Assembly: GCA_900553645.1 (NCBI GenBank)
Contig: USEE01000035.1
Location: forward strand, 1 to 9,361
Direction: 5' to 3'
From: an uncultured Eubacteriales bacterium
GTDB taxonomy: Bacteria > Bacillota_A > Clostridia > Christensenellales > Aristaeellaceae
Length of the DNA: 9,361 nt
The notes under the pieces are model-generated. The model saw only the letters and a program-made list of their open reading frames with translations, did no database searches and had not been told where the DNA came from. This document shows positions 1 to 6,583 of the stretch, one piece after another. The translations under genes and the position numbers were made by a program. The number at the start of each line of letters is the position of its first letter. The first letter of the stretch is position 1.

Positions 1-1
1 C

Positions 2-631
2 ACCGAGATAAACGAATCGGGCGCGCCGGTAACGCCCGAAGCGCTGAAGAGCGCCGACGCGATGATAGTGCGTGCGGCGGCGGACAGCGATTACATGGTA
101 CTGACCGGCAGTCTGCCCAAGGGCACGGACGCGAATTTCTATCGCCGCGCAATCGAACGCATAGGCGAAAAGATGGACGCGCGCTGCGTACTGGACTGCG
201 ACGGCGAACGCCTGAGCGAAGGCATAAAGGCAAAGCCTTTCCTGATTAAGCCCAACAAGTATGAGCTGGGTCTGCTGTGCGGGCGCGAGCTGGAGGACAG
301 AAGCGACATACTCCACTGCGCACAGGAAATCGCGCGCGCGGGCGTAAAGTGGGTGGCCGTGTCGATGGGCGGCGAGGGCGCGCTGATCGCGGGCGAAAAC
401 GAGGCGTACTTCGCGGCGGCGCTGGATGTGCCGGTGCGCTCGACCGTGGGCGCGGGCGATTCGATGGTCGCGGGTCTGGTGCATGGCTTTGCACTGGGCG
501 GCGGCGCGGAGGCGGCGCTCAGGTGGGGCGCGGCGTGCGGCAACGCCAGCGTCATGACTGAGGGCACGCGCCTGATAGACACCGACGCTATGCCCGCGCT
601 GCTGGAGCAGACCGTGTGCGAGAGAATATAA
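2..631 (+). CDS. fruK: 1-phosphofructokinase-type PfkB family kinase (5' truncated)
   Basis: This is the C-terminal 209 residues of a PfkB/ribokinase-fold sugar kinase; the frame is open from base 2 and the true start lies upstream of the window. It probably phosphorylates fructose 1-phosphate to fructose 1,6-bisphosphate with ATP in the cytoplasm, downstream of a fructose PTS. Visible signatures are TEINESG at the fragment's start (the substrate-contacting stretch typical of FruK/LacC), TGSLPKG, the IKPNKYEL stretch, and the C-terminal GAGDS anion-hole motif whose catalytic Asp is codon 458-460. The family is usually about 305-315 residues, so roughly the first 100 are missing. An internal ATG at 62 is not the start, because the frame and family homology run through it. 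Tagatose-6-phosphate kinase (LacC) is the main alternative. The fruR or fruA neighbours that would settle this would lie to the left. No hairpin terminator is evident after the stop. Confidence 0.85.
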   Translation, partial: TEINESGAPVTPEALKSADAMIVRAAADSDYMVLTGSLPKGTDANFYRRAIERIGEKMDARCVLDCDGERLSEGIKAKPFLIKPNKYELGLLCGRELEDRSDILHCAQEIARAGVKWVAVSMGGEGALIAGENEAYFAAALDVPVRSTVGAGDSMVAGLVHGFALGGGAEAALRWGAACGNASVMTEGTRLIDTDAMPALLEQTVCERI

Positions 632-672
632 TCTAAGGCGCGTGGGTAGGCGGTCATTGTCCGAGAAAGTAC

Positions 673-813
673 AGAGTGCGTATTAAAAAATTCTGAGTGC
701 GAAATGTCGGGCGGCACTTCGTCAGTACTGCGTTACAAGGCTCGAATTGGTTCTGATCGGCCTTGGGATTTCTTACTGAACACTTGCGGATTGTTTAGCT
801 TGCGACGCACTCC
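673..813. repeat. Decayed copy of a small inverted-repeat (MITE-like) element
   Basis: This intergenic stretch aligns end to end with the element at 4098-4262. Its ends are inverted repeats, GAGTGCGT at 674-681 and ACGCACTC at 805-812. Shared internal blocks are ACAAGGCTCGA (735-745, matching 4162-4172) and TGCGGATTGT (785-794, matching 4232-4241). A central hairpin, AAGGC...GCCTT, is kept in both copies. Relative to the other copy it lacks about 15 bases near the right side, and its termini are less perfect. No coding frame is present. It is most likely an old non-autonomous element or a dispersed intergenic repeat of this genome. Confidence 0.7.
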
Positions 814-971
814 AAAGACCACATGTCCATGCCGGGCGCGCATTCCGCTCTTGCCTTAGCAGGACGTGATTGGTGCGGCTATATGCTTTTCGCAAAGACA
901 TTCAAACGCATATTACAGGCACCACATCGCGCAATTTCAAACGCGAAAAAGTACATTTCGTGCAATAAATA
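814..971. other. Gene-free spacer between repeat and promoter
   Basis: No coding frame with a ribosome binding site, RNA gene or terminator was found. The stretch is more AT-rich towards its right end, as expected upstream of a promoter. The only structure noticed is a 5-bp inverted repeat, CGAAA...TTTCG, at about 945-961, too short to call an operator. Confidence 0.5.
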
Positions 972-1001
972 TTGATTTTGTGCGTTTGATGGCGATATAA
1001 T
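972..1001 (+). promoter_or_regulatory. Sigma-A-like promoter of the 566-residue secreted protein gene
   Basis: The -35 hexamer TTGATT (972-977) and a perfect -10 TATAAT (996-1001) are separated by 18 bases. Transcription would start near 1008, giving a leader of about 55 nt before the ATG at 1064. The match suggests constitutive, vegetative expression of the downstream gene and independence from the kinase gene to the left. Confidence 0.7.
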
Positions 1002-1063
1002 TGAAACCGAAATACGGTAGATTACGTCTATCCAGTATACAACCAATGTGAAGGGGGATCACA

Positions 1064-2764
1064 ATGAAATCATCTTTCATGCGCAAAATCACCGCCCTGT
1101 TCGTGGCCGTGATGATGCTCCTGCCCATGGCCGCACAGGCCGAAGAAGCGGGCAGCGGTTACTATGAGGCCAGCGTAAGCGACCTTATCGTAAACTACAT
1201 GGGCACTCAGCTGGACTTTACCGGCCTGACGCTCAAGCTCCTGGGCGGCGTGGACGCCAACAACAAAAATGCTATCGCGGGCCTGACCGTGGGTACTCCC
1301 GACGACTCGAAGATAAGCATTGCCGCCGAGCTGGGCGAGAAGGATGCGACCGTCCTGCTGGCCAATCAGCTTGTTACCATACCTTACGACCGCATGGGCG
1401 ACGCGCTGGCCAAGTTGGGCGCGGAAACCGATGAGGAATTCAGCGACCTCACTCCCATCATGGACAGCGTGTGGGCCGAGATCGCGGGCGCGGTTGCGAT
1501 AGGCGCGGTTGACAGCGCCGAGCCGGATACTGACATTAATTTTGACACCACCGCAATATCTGAGCTGATGAGCGAAGTAACCGCGGACGTTACCCCGACC
1601 GATGCCGAGCGCACCATTAATGAAGTGACCTACGTCGGTACCGAGGCCGTCGTGGATATGACCGCCGAGCAGGCCAACAAGCTCATCGCCGGCATCATAA
1701 CCACCGTGTACGGCAACGAGCAGGTAGTGGCGGCGATGGAGTCGGTAGGCGAGGCGTTTACCTCCGCCGCGGCGCAGAGCGGTGAGGACATTGGCGACGT
1801 TGATTTCAGCGCCATGTACACCGCGTTCGTCGAGAACGCCCAGAAGATGACCATGCCCAACGGCCTCAAGATGACCGTGTTCGCGGCCACCGCCGAGGAC
1901 GGCACTTCTGTTACCGACATTCAGATTGAGCGCTGCACCATCGACATGAAGGAATACATCGGCGGCATGATGGAGAGCCTGAAGGTTGAGGATGCGGAAG
2001 TGGACGAGGCCAGCTCCTCGATGGACTTCGACCTGGCTCTGAGCGTGGTCGAGGGTGCGGAAGCCGACTTTGTTGACATGGCCTCCGGCATGTACCTGAC
2101 CGGCGCTGAGAACTCCTTCGTTGACGTATACCTGACCGTAAACGGCGGCGAACAGACCGGCTATGCCAACATGTCAATGAACGTAACCCCCGCCGCGATG
2201 GGCGAGGAGGGCGACGCGGGCTCTATGAGCGTCGCGTTTGACTGGGACGAGACCGACAATAAGAAGACCATCAACGGCAGCGTTTCTGTATTCACGGGCA
2301 ATGTACAGCAGGGCGAGTTCGGCTTCAACTACGCCAAGGAAGCCGTAAGCGACAGCGACGATAACGTAAGCATCGCGCTGACCGTGACGCAGGGCAGCGA
2401 TGATCCGATGCCGCTGTTCACTCTGGGATATGACGTACATCACGAGTCCGACGACACCAGCTCCACAAGTGATGTTGTGTTCAGCATTGACGTGGGCGGT
2501 GCGATCTCCGCGACCGGCAAGCTCAGCTACTCCAAGCTCCCGATGGGCGAGGATAAGCTGATGAGCACCAACGCCGCCAGCGCGCTGAACCTGGCCGATG
2601 CGACCGATGAAGAGGTTCAGTCCCTGCTCGCCAACGTGCAGTCCGAGCTGACCAACGCGATAATGAGTGCCGTACAGGTGCCCGGCATCGCGACGCTGAT
2701 GACCGCCTCGATGGGCGGCGAGGCCACTTCTGTCGATACGACTAATGAAGCAATAGCGGGCTGA
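1064..2764 (+). CDS. Secreted acidic protein of unknown family
   Basis: I do not recognise this 566-residue protein. The start is the ATG at 1064, preceded by AAGGGGG at 1051-1057. A classical signal peptide is clear: basic KSSFMRK, a hydrophobic core at about residues 9-22, and AQA before EE, so signal peptidase I cleavage is predicted near residue 26. There is no lipobox, LPXTG sorting motif, C-terminal membrane segment or repeat array, so the mature protein is probably released or loosely held outside the membrane. It is strongly acidic, rich in Asp, Glu, Ala, Ser, Thr and Met, with one Cys (in the ERCTIDM stretch) and few Arg/Lys. Alternating hydrophobic patterns such as TLKLLGG, MSVAFDW and GFNYAKE suggest beta-rich domains. 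It is transcribed alone, from its own promoter to the terminator at 2789-2830. Function cannot be assigned; a lineage-specific surface or cell-envelope protein is the best description. Confidence 0.85.
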   Translation: MKSSFMRKITALFVAVMMLLPMAAQAEEAGSGYYEASVSDLIVNYMGTQLDFTGLTLKLLGGVDANNKNAIAGLTVGTPDDSKISIAAELGEKDATVLLANQLVTIPYDRMGDALAKLGAETDEEFSDLTPIMDSVWAEIAGAVAIGAVDSAEPDTDINFDTTAISELMSEVTADVTPTDAERTINEVTYVGTEAVVDMTAEQANKLIAGIITTVYGNEQVVAAMESVGEAFTSAAAQSGEDIGDVDFSAMYTAFVENAQKMTMPNGLKMTVFAATAEDGTSVTDIQIERCTIDMKEYIGGMMESLKVEDAEVDEASSSMDFDLALSVVEGAEADFVDMASGMYLTGAENSFVDVYLTVNGGEQTGYANMSMNVTPAAMGEEGDAGSMSVAFDWDETDNKKTINGSVSVFTGNVQQGEFGFNYAKEAVSDSDDNVSIALTVTQGSDDPMPLFTLGYDVHHESDDTSSTSDVVFSIDVGGAISATGKLSYSKLPMGEDKLMSTNAASALNLADATDEEVQSLLANVQSELTNAIMSAVQVPGIATLMTASMGGEATSVDTTNEAIAG

Positions 2765-2788
2765 TAATTAAATAACCGATTAAACAGC

Positions 2789-2830
2789 AAAAGCCGCGGG
2801 CGTCCAAATCGACGGATGCCTGCGGCTTTT
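2789..2830 (+). terminator. Rho-independent terminator of the secreted-protein gene
   Basis: The arms AAAAGCCGC (from 2789) and GCGGCTTTT (to 2830) form a stem of about 17 pairs with G-U wobbles around a short loop, ending in a T-run on the plus strand. It lies 24 bases after the stop at 2764. The A-run on the left arm could also make it work weakly for minus-strand transcripts. Confidence 0.85.
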
Positions 2831-2854
2831 ATGCGTTGGTTCTGGAAAGATCAA

Positions 2855-2898
2855 AAGGGGCGGCGATAAAGCGCTTATGCGTTTTGTCGCCGCCCCTT
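2855..2898 (-). terminator. Rho-independent terminator of the DUF2264 gene
   Basis: The arms AAGGGGCGGCGA (2855-2866) and TCGCCGCCCCTT (2887-2898) pair, with the stem continuing through a T-G wobble into AAA/TTT and a small apical loop. On the minus strand the stem is followed by a short T-run (complement of AA just left of 2855 and beyond). It ends 11 bases from the DUF2264 stop and stands back to back with the plus-strand terminator, insulating the convergent genes. Confidence 0.8.
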
Positions 2899-2908
2899 AA
2901 TCATAGAA

Positions 2909-4054
2909 TCAGCTTAAAGCGTGCTCACAAGGCAGATTTTCGCTGCCCCACATGCGCTGCGCCGTCCACTGGGCATCGGGCGCGCTCCAGAACGGGTCGC
3001 TTGCGGGCAGTCCCAGCGGCAGGAATACTGCACAGCACAGGTACAGACTGCCTATCGATATGTACGTCTCGCCCATCGCGGGCTGTTCGCCGCACACGCC
3101 GATGTTCAGCCAGCCGTCCTCGTCGAACATGCCGGGGCATTCGGTCACGCGCCGTATGACCTCGGTCAGCGCACAGCGCACCTGCGCGGGCGATATTTTT
3201 CGCTCCAGATTATGAAGCAGCGCCGCGTGCGACAGCGATTGAAACGCGCCGAAGCGATAGCACGACGAACGCCCGATAACCGGGTAAGTGCCGTCGCGCG
3301 CGATAAGGTGCTCCAGCACCGTGGCGTACCGCGCCGCGCGCCGCATGACCGCGTCCTTAATCTGCGCCCAGTCGGGATTGACGTCGCTCACCGTGCGCAG
3401 TATGTCAACCAGCATGGGCTGAATCACAAAGCTGTTGTAATAGTCCCAGTGGAACTCCGGCCCGTCGCCGTACATGCCATCGCCCACGTACCACTGCATG
3501 TGCTGTTTAAGCGCGTAATCGACGCGCATCTGGTCCCAGTCGCTTTCGCCCGCCGTGTACAGGAACGCTTCGATTATGCCTGAAAACAGCAGCCAGTTGT
3601 TAGCCCACGGCTTGCGCGTGCGGGTGTGCTTGAGTTTGGCAATCAGGTTGGCGCGCGTCTGATCGTCAAGCTTTCCCCAAAGCTCCTTAGGTGCGCGCAG
3701 GAGCGCCTGCGCCAGAAACGCCGCGTCCACTATCGGCTGATAGCCATTTTCAAAGTTCATACAGTCGGGCGAGGCGGGATCGACCGCCATTGCAATCGCC
3801 TTGCGCGCGAGTTCCGCGTGATGCGCGCGCAGTTCCTCCTCAACAGGGTCTTCGGCGGGCGTTTCCAACCACGGCGCAACGCCCATCAGTGTGCGCCCCA
3901 GTGCTTCAAGGTAGGTATAGTCCGCGCGGTCGTGCGAGTCGGGATGATGCTTTAGCGGCATATCGCTGCGAAGCCGGCCCTTGCTCAGGCTGTCGAGCAC
4001 CGGGTCCGATATGCGCAGCATTACGTCTATCCAGAATTGACGCGAGTTTTCCAT
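2909..4054 (-). CDS. DUF2264 family protein
   Basis: This 381-residue protein matches the DUF2264 family along its whole length. Family-typical stretches are EALGRTLMGVAPWLE near the N-terminus, NNWLLFSGIIEAF mid-protein, WYVGDGMYGDGPEFHWDYYNSFVI, then PVIGRSSCYRFGAF and FDEDGWLNIG in the C-terminal half, and FLPLGLPASDPFW near the end. The family is predicted to be an alpha/alpha-toroid like many polysaccharide lyases and unsaturated-uronide hydrolases, and is often encoded near plant-polysaccharide genes, but its reaction is not established to my knowledge. No signal peptide is seen, so it should be cytoplasmic. I chose the ATG at 4054 (AGGAGG ends 11 bases upstream); an in-frame TTG at 4063 sits too close to that site. 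No sugar transporter or other glycan enzyme is beside it, and the repeat at 4098-4262 separates it from the operon upstream. Confidence 0.88.
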   Translation of the reverse strand: MENSRQFWIDVMLRISDPVLDSLSKGRLRSDMPLKHHPDSHDRADYTYLEALGRTLMGVAPWLETPAEDPVEEELRAHHAELARKAIAMAVDPASPDCMNFENGYQPIVDAAFLAQALLRAPKELWGKLDDQTRANLIAKLKHTRTRKPWANNWLLFSGIIEAFLYTAGESDWDQMRVDYALKQHMQWYVGDGMYGDGPEFHWDYYNSFVIQPMLVDILRTVSDVNPDWAQIKDAVMRRAARYATVLEHLIARDGTYPVIGRSSCYRFGAFQSLSHAALLHNLERKISPAQVRCALTEVIRRVTECPGMFDEDGWLNIGVCGEQPAMGETYISIGSLYLCCAVFLPLGLPASDPFWSAPDAQWTAQRMWGSENLPCEHALS

Positions 4055-4097
4055 GATAAACAATGCCTCCTGAAAAAGACTTTGCCTGTTATCTGCC

Positions 4098-4262
4098 TTA
4101 GAGTGTGTCTCAAAAATTCCGGAGTACGCAATTTCGGGCGTCGCTCCGCCATTTCTGCGTCACAAGGCTCGACTTAGCGCTGCTAAGCCTTCGGATTTAT
4201 TCCTTGAACTGACGCAAAATCCACTTGGGTCTGCGGATTGTCCCGCTTGAGACACACTCTAA
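4098..4262. mobile_element. MITE-like element with 16-bp terminal inverted repeats
   Basis: The 165-bp element has perfect terminal inverted repeats, TTAGAGTGTGTCTCAA (4098-4113) and TTGAGACACACTCTAA (4247-4262). If the outer TA on each side (4099-4100 and 4260-4261) is read as a target duplication, the pattern resembles IS630/Tc1-mariner-derived MITEs, which is inference. Inside are a perfect CTTAGC-GCT-GCTAAG hairpin (4173-4187) and a larger AAGGC...GCCTT stem. There is no transposase frame. The left arm begins 44 bases upstream of the DUF2264 ATG and the right end is 10 bases past the hydrolase stop, so any read-through transcript would fold into a long hairpin. A degraded relative lies at 673-813. 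Confidence 0.7.
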
Positions 4263-4272
4263 AATTCAGCTA

Positions 4273-4902
4273 TTACCGCGACGGGGTCATCAGCACCACG
4301 CCTGCAGGCGCGCTCTTCACGTCCAGCACGCTGCCCGCGCGCGCATATGCGCCGCCCATCGCCTCAAGGAACGCCTCCGGCCCGGCTATGTCCAGCTTGA
4401 GCCGTGGGACATTAAAATGCATCGGTACGACTGTGCGCGCCGCTATCGCTGCCGCAGCCTTTGCCGCGCCCGCGCCGTCAAGCGTATACGTGCCGCCCAC
4501 CGGCAGCATCAGTATGTCTACGCGGCCGATCTGCTTTAACAGCTCCGCGTCCGGCTGATGCCCGATGTCGCCCATGTGGCACAGCCGCACGCCCTCGGCC
4601 TCGCATACGGTAATAAGATTCTCGCCGCGCCGCGCGCCGCGTTCCTCGTCGTGATAGCAGTGAATCAGCGTGAAACGCACGCCCTGCTCCTCATACTCGC
4701 CCGCCGAGGCCAGCAGCCGGCCCGCGCCGTCCAGCGCCTTGACGCAGTTGTGGTCGAAGTGGCCGTGGCTGAGTGTGGTCACAGTCGCGCTGACCGAGGG
4801 GCGCTCCAGCCCGATCGAACCGTCGTAGGGGTCAGTTACCCATGCAAAGCCGTTGTCCAGTTCCAAACGAAAACAGGCGTGGCCTATGTATTCAAGCTTC
4901 AT
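4273..4902 (-). CDS. MBL-fold metal-dependent hydrolase (UlaG/UPF0173-like)
   Basis: This 209-residue cytoplasmic protein has the metallo-beta-lactamase fold signature. The N-terminus, MKLEYIGHACF, is typical of the UlaG/UPF0173 group. The metal motif H-x-H-x-D-H is SHGHFDHN (His46, His48, Asp50, His51), followed by HDEERGARRGENLI, the HMGDIGH motif with Asp112, LPVGGTYTLD, and PMHF with His162. Members bind two divalent metals, and several cleave phosphodiester or ester bonds; the substrate here is unknown. The start is the ATG at 4902 with GGAGGG seven bases upstream; the frame extends to a TTG at 4917 that lies upstream of this site. The start overlaps the end of the upstream gene by 11 bases, so it is the last gene of a translationally coupled operon. 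It ends 10 bases before the inverted-repeat element, which may help end the transcript. Confidence 0.88.
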   Translation of the reverse strand: MKLEYIGHACFRLELDNGFAWVTDPYDGSIGLERPSVSATVTTLSHGHFDHNCVKALDGAGRLLASAGEYEEQGVRFTLIHCYHDEERGARRGENLITVCEAEGVRLCHMGDIGHQPDAELLKQIGRVDILMLPVGGTYTLDGAGAAKAAAAIAARTVVPMHFNVPRLKLDIAGPEAFLEAMGGAYARAGSVLDVKSAPAGVVLMTPSR

Positions 4903-5422
4903 ATGTAATCCCTCCAATTGCGATTATATAGGCGCAGGCGCGCAGTCCGCCGCCCGCGCGCTCCGTGCGCAGGGCAAGCGCGGCGGCCCGGCGCATATCG
5001 ATCTGATATTGAGTGCGTTCGGCGGCACTCGAGGGGCCTTCGATCAGCCTTAGCCCGCGCGCGACAAGCGGCATGTCGCCCGCGTCGATGCCGGGCGCAA
5101 GGCGGCTTAGCTCGCGCAGAAGCGCCGCATGTTCATATGTAAGATGTGCGGGCAGTGTGTAAGCGCGCAGTATCGGTTCAGGCACAAGCTGAGGCTTGCC
5201 AAGGCAAAGCGCGTCGAGCGCCTTAACCAGCTCGGGTAAGGGCTTAATCAGCGCCATATCGCCGCGCATCTCGCACGCAAGACCCAGCGCGCTGAGTCCG
5301 TCCACACACTGTTGGCTTATGCCGCCGCGCGCATAGGCGGTAAACACGGTCGTGTCATCCGCGCCGCGCGGGCGTGCGGCTCTGGGCGCAAGACCCAGTC
5401 TCGCCAGCTCGTCCCTCAGCAT
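4892..5422 (-). CDS. Hypothetical protein between DUF1934 and hydrolase genes
   Basis: I do not recognise this 176-residue protein. It has no signal peptide or membrane segment and looks soluble and cytoplasmic. It is rich in Ala, Leu and Arg with predicted helices, for example ELVKALDALCLG, YEHAALLRELSRL and QIDMRRAAALALRTERA, while the start (TTVFTAYARGG, ACEMRGDMALIKPL) and the very end (ACAYIIAIGGI) look like strands. It is real rather than a shadow: its ATG overlaps the DUF1934 stop by 7 bases, its stop overlaps the hydrolase start by 11, and the strand is consistent. It lacks its own clear Shine-Dalgarno site, so translation probably depends on ribosomes finishing DUF1934. The ribosome binding site of the next gene lies within its last codons. 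Function is unknown; operon context suggests it is co-produced with the hydrolase. Confidence 0.75.
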   Translation of the reverse strand: MLRDELARLGLAPRAARPRGADDTTVFTAYARGGISQQCVDGLSALGLACEMRGDMALIKPLPELVKALDALCLGKPQLVPEPILRAYTLPAHLTYEHAALLRELSRLAPGIDAGDMPLVARGLRLIEGPSSAAERTQYQIDMRRAAALALRTERAGGGLRACAYIIAIGGITYEA

Positions 5423-5829
5423 ACGCGATACGTTATCATGAGCCGGTTGTCGCTCATCAGTTGACCGGCGCTCAAAAGCCGGTACGCTATCCTCAGCACG
5501 CCGCGCGACCCTACGCGCTCAAGACTGAGCGATGTGCATTCCACGCTCATATCGAACGCGCCCTCGGGCAGTATGTACGCGGCCGCGATAGTCTGGCCGG
5601 GCACGAATTCCATGCGGCTTTCGGGAACGCCGCTGCGCTCCATTATCGCCATGCCCTCGCGGCATGTGATTTTGACATGCGCGTCCGGCTCGTCGTATTG
5701 CATCTCAAACCCGTCGGGCATGTCGGTAAAGCGCGCGTCGTATTCATTGCGTATCAGGTCGGGATGACCGTCGCCGCTGTCCACGCGCCCGATTACGGCT
5801 GCGCGCGCGGAATGTATTTCTGGTGTCAA
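5416..5829 (-). CDS. DUF1934 (YwiB-like) beta-barrel protein
   Basis: This is a 137-residue protein of the DUF1934 family, the small lipocalin-like beta-barrel group that includes Bacillus YwiB; length and layout fit. The central stretch, with EYDARFTDMPDGFEMQYDEPD, the basic and aromatic turns, and the closing SLERVGSRGVLRIAYRLLSAGQLMSDNRLMITYRV, follows the family pattern of antiparallel strands. No signal peptide is seen. The start is TTG at 5829, chosen because a perfect AGGAGG (5837-5842) sits seven bases upstream. It is the first gene of the three-gene operon driven by the promoter at 5855-5884, and its stop overlaps the next start. The molecular function of the family is not established. 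Assignment rests on recalled family resemblance, so a different small beta-barrel family is possible. Confidence 0.7.
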   Translation of the reverse strand: MTPEIHSARAAVIGRVDSGDGHPDLIRNEYDARFTDMPDGFEMQYDEPDAHVKITCREGMAIMERSGVPESRMEFVPGQTIAAAYILPEGAFDMSVECTSLSLERVGSRGVLRIAYRLLSAGQLMSDNRLMITYRVC

Positions 5830-5854
5830 GTGAGCACCTCCTCAATGTAATTCA

Positions 5855-5884
5855 ATTATAGCGCCTGACGGGGCGATGTGTAAA
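5855..5884 (-). promoter_or_regulatory. Sigma-A-like promoter of the DUF1934 operon
   Basis: Read on the minus strand, TTTACA (5884-5879) and a perfect TATAAT (5860-5855) are separated by 18 bases. Transcription would start near 5848, leaving a leader of about 18 nt that carries AGGAGG before the TTG start. The promoter shares the 132-base divergent region with spoIIR. Confidence 0.7.
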
Positions 5885-5961
5885 GTACCGCGCGCAACTC
5901 AAATGTATAAATCGGCGATACATGGCAACGCTTATCATATAAAGCGGCATGGGGGCGGCAT

Positions 5962-6546
5962 ATGAAGGTTTTAAGGGTGGTAAGCGCGCTGATGATAGCG
6001 TTAGGCATTGCGTTTATTGGCATAGGTATGGCGAGCGCGGGGGATGGCGGCACCCAAAACAAACTCGACCGCGCGATAAGCGGAGGCGGCATAGTGCGCC
6101 TGCACATAATCGCCGACGACGATTCGGACGCGGCGCAGGCGGTCAAACTGCGCGTGCGCGACGCGATAATCGCCGCATACGGCGCGCGGCTGAGGGCGCT
6201 TGACGATAAGGACGAGGCGCTGGAATTTCTGAGCGGCGAACTGGAGAAGATAGAACTGCTGTCAAACGCGGTGCTGCGCGTAAACGGCATGGACTACTCC
6301 GCACGCGCCGAGCTTGGCGAGTACGATTTCCCAGACAGGGAGTACGACGGCGCGGTGGTGCCCGCGGGGCGATATGCGGCACTGAAGATAAAGCTGGGTA
6401 AGGCAGAGGGCAAAAACTGGTGGTGCGTGATATACCCGGCGATGTGCGTGCCGCTGCCCGACGCGGCGGCGACTGCGCGCGCCGACGCGCCGGAAGTCGA
6501 GTTTTACAGCGCGATATGGGACTGGATGAGCCGGGCGTTTGGCTGA
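5962..6546 (+). CDS. spoIIR: Stage II sporulation protein R
   Basis: SpoIIR is made in the forespore early after septation and, from the intermembrane space, triggers the SpoIIGA protease in the mother-cell membrane to process pro-sigma-E. The 194 residues fit the family. An N-terminal hydrophobic segment (about residues 6-24) serves as signal or anchor. The hallmark RLHIIADDDSDAAQAVKLRVRD follows at residues 46-67, and LGEYDFPDREYDGAVVPAGRYAALKIKLG then leads to GKNWWCVIYPAMC at 149-162, the most conserved block. The ATG at 5962 follows GGGGGCGG at 5950-5957. In Bacillus the gene is sigma-F dependent. Upstream, GTATA (5905-5909) is followed 14 bases later by GGCAACGCTT, a poor sigma-F-like match that I do not rely on. 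It is followed after 37 bases by sleB. Confidence 0.93.
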   Translation: MKVLRVVSALMIALGIAFIGIGMASAGDGGTQNKLDRAISGGGIVRLHIIADDDSDAAQAVKLRVRDAIIAAYGARLRALDDKDEALEFLSGELEKIELLSNAVLRVNGMDYSARAELGEYDFPDREYDGAVVPAGRYAALKIKLGKAEGKNWWCVIYPAMCVPLPDAAATARADAPEVEFYSAIWDWMSRAFG

Positions 6547-6583
6547 GCCTAAACAGAGCATATAAAATAACGGGAGGAATAAT

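Noticed and set aside
632..672. Terminator after the fructokinase-type gene.
   Set aside because: No stem followed by a T-run could be drawn in this stretch.
1021..1035. Exact 15-base match (ATTACGTCTATCCAG) to 4020-4034.
   Set aside because: Flanks do not extend the match, one copy codes for FWIDVM in the DUF2264 protein and the other is in a leader; probably chance.
2921..3583. 220-codon plus-strand open frame opposite DUF2264.
   Set aside because: Antisense shadow; DUF2264 matches its family over the full length on the other strand.
5905..5933. Sigma-F-like promoter upstream of spoIIR (GTATA, 14 bases, GGCAACGCTT).
   Set aside because: Spacing is short and at least two -10 positions mismatch; mentioned under spoIIR but not called.
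6559..6565. CATATAA before sleB as a sigma-G -10 element.
   Set aside because: No acceptable -35 element 17-18 bases upstream, and one consensus position mismatches.
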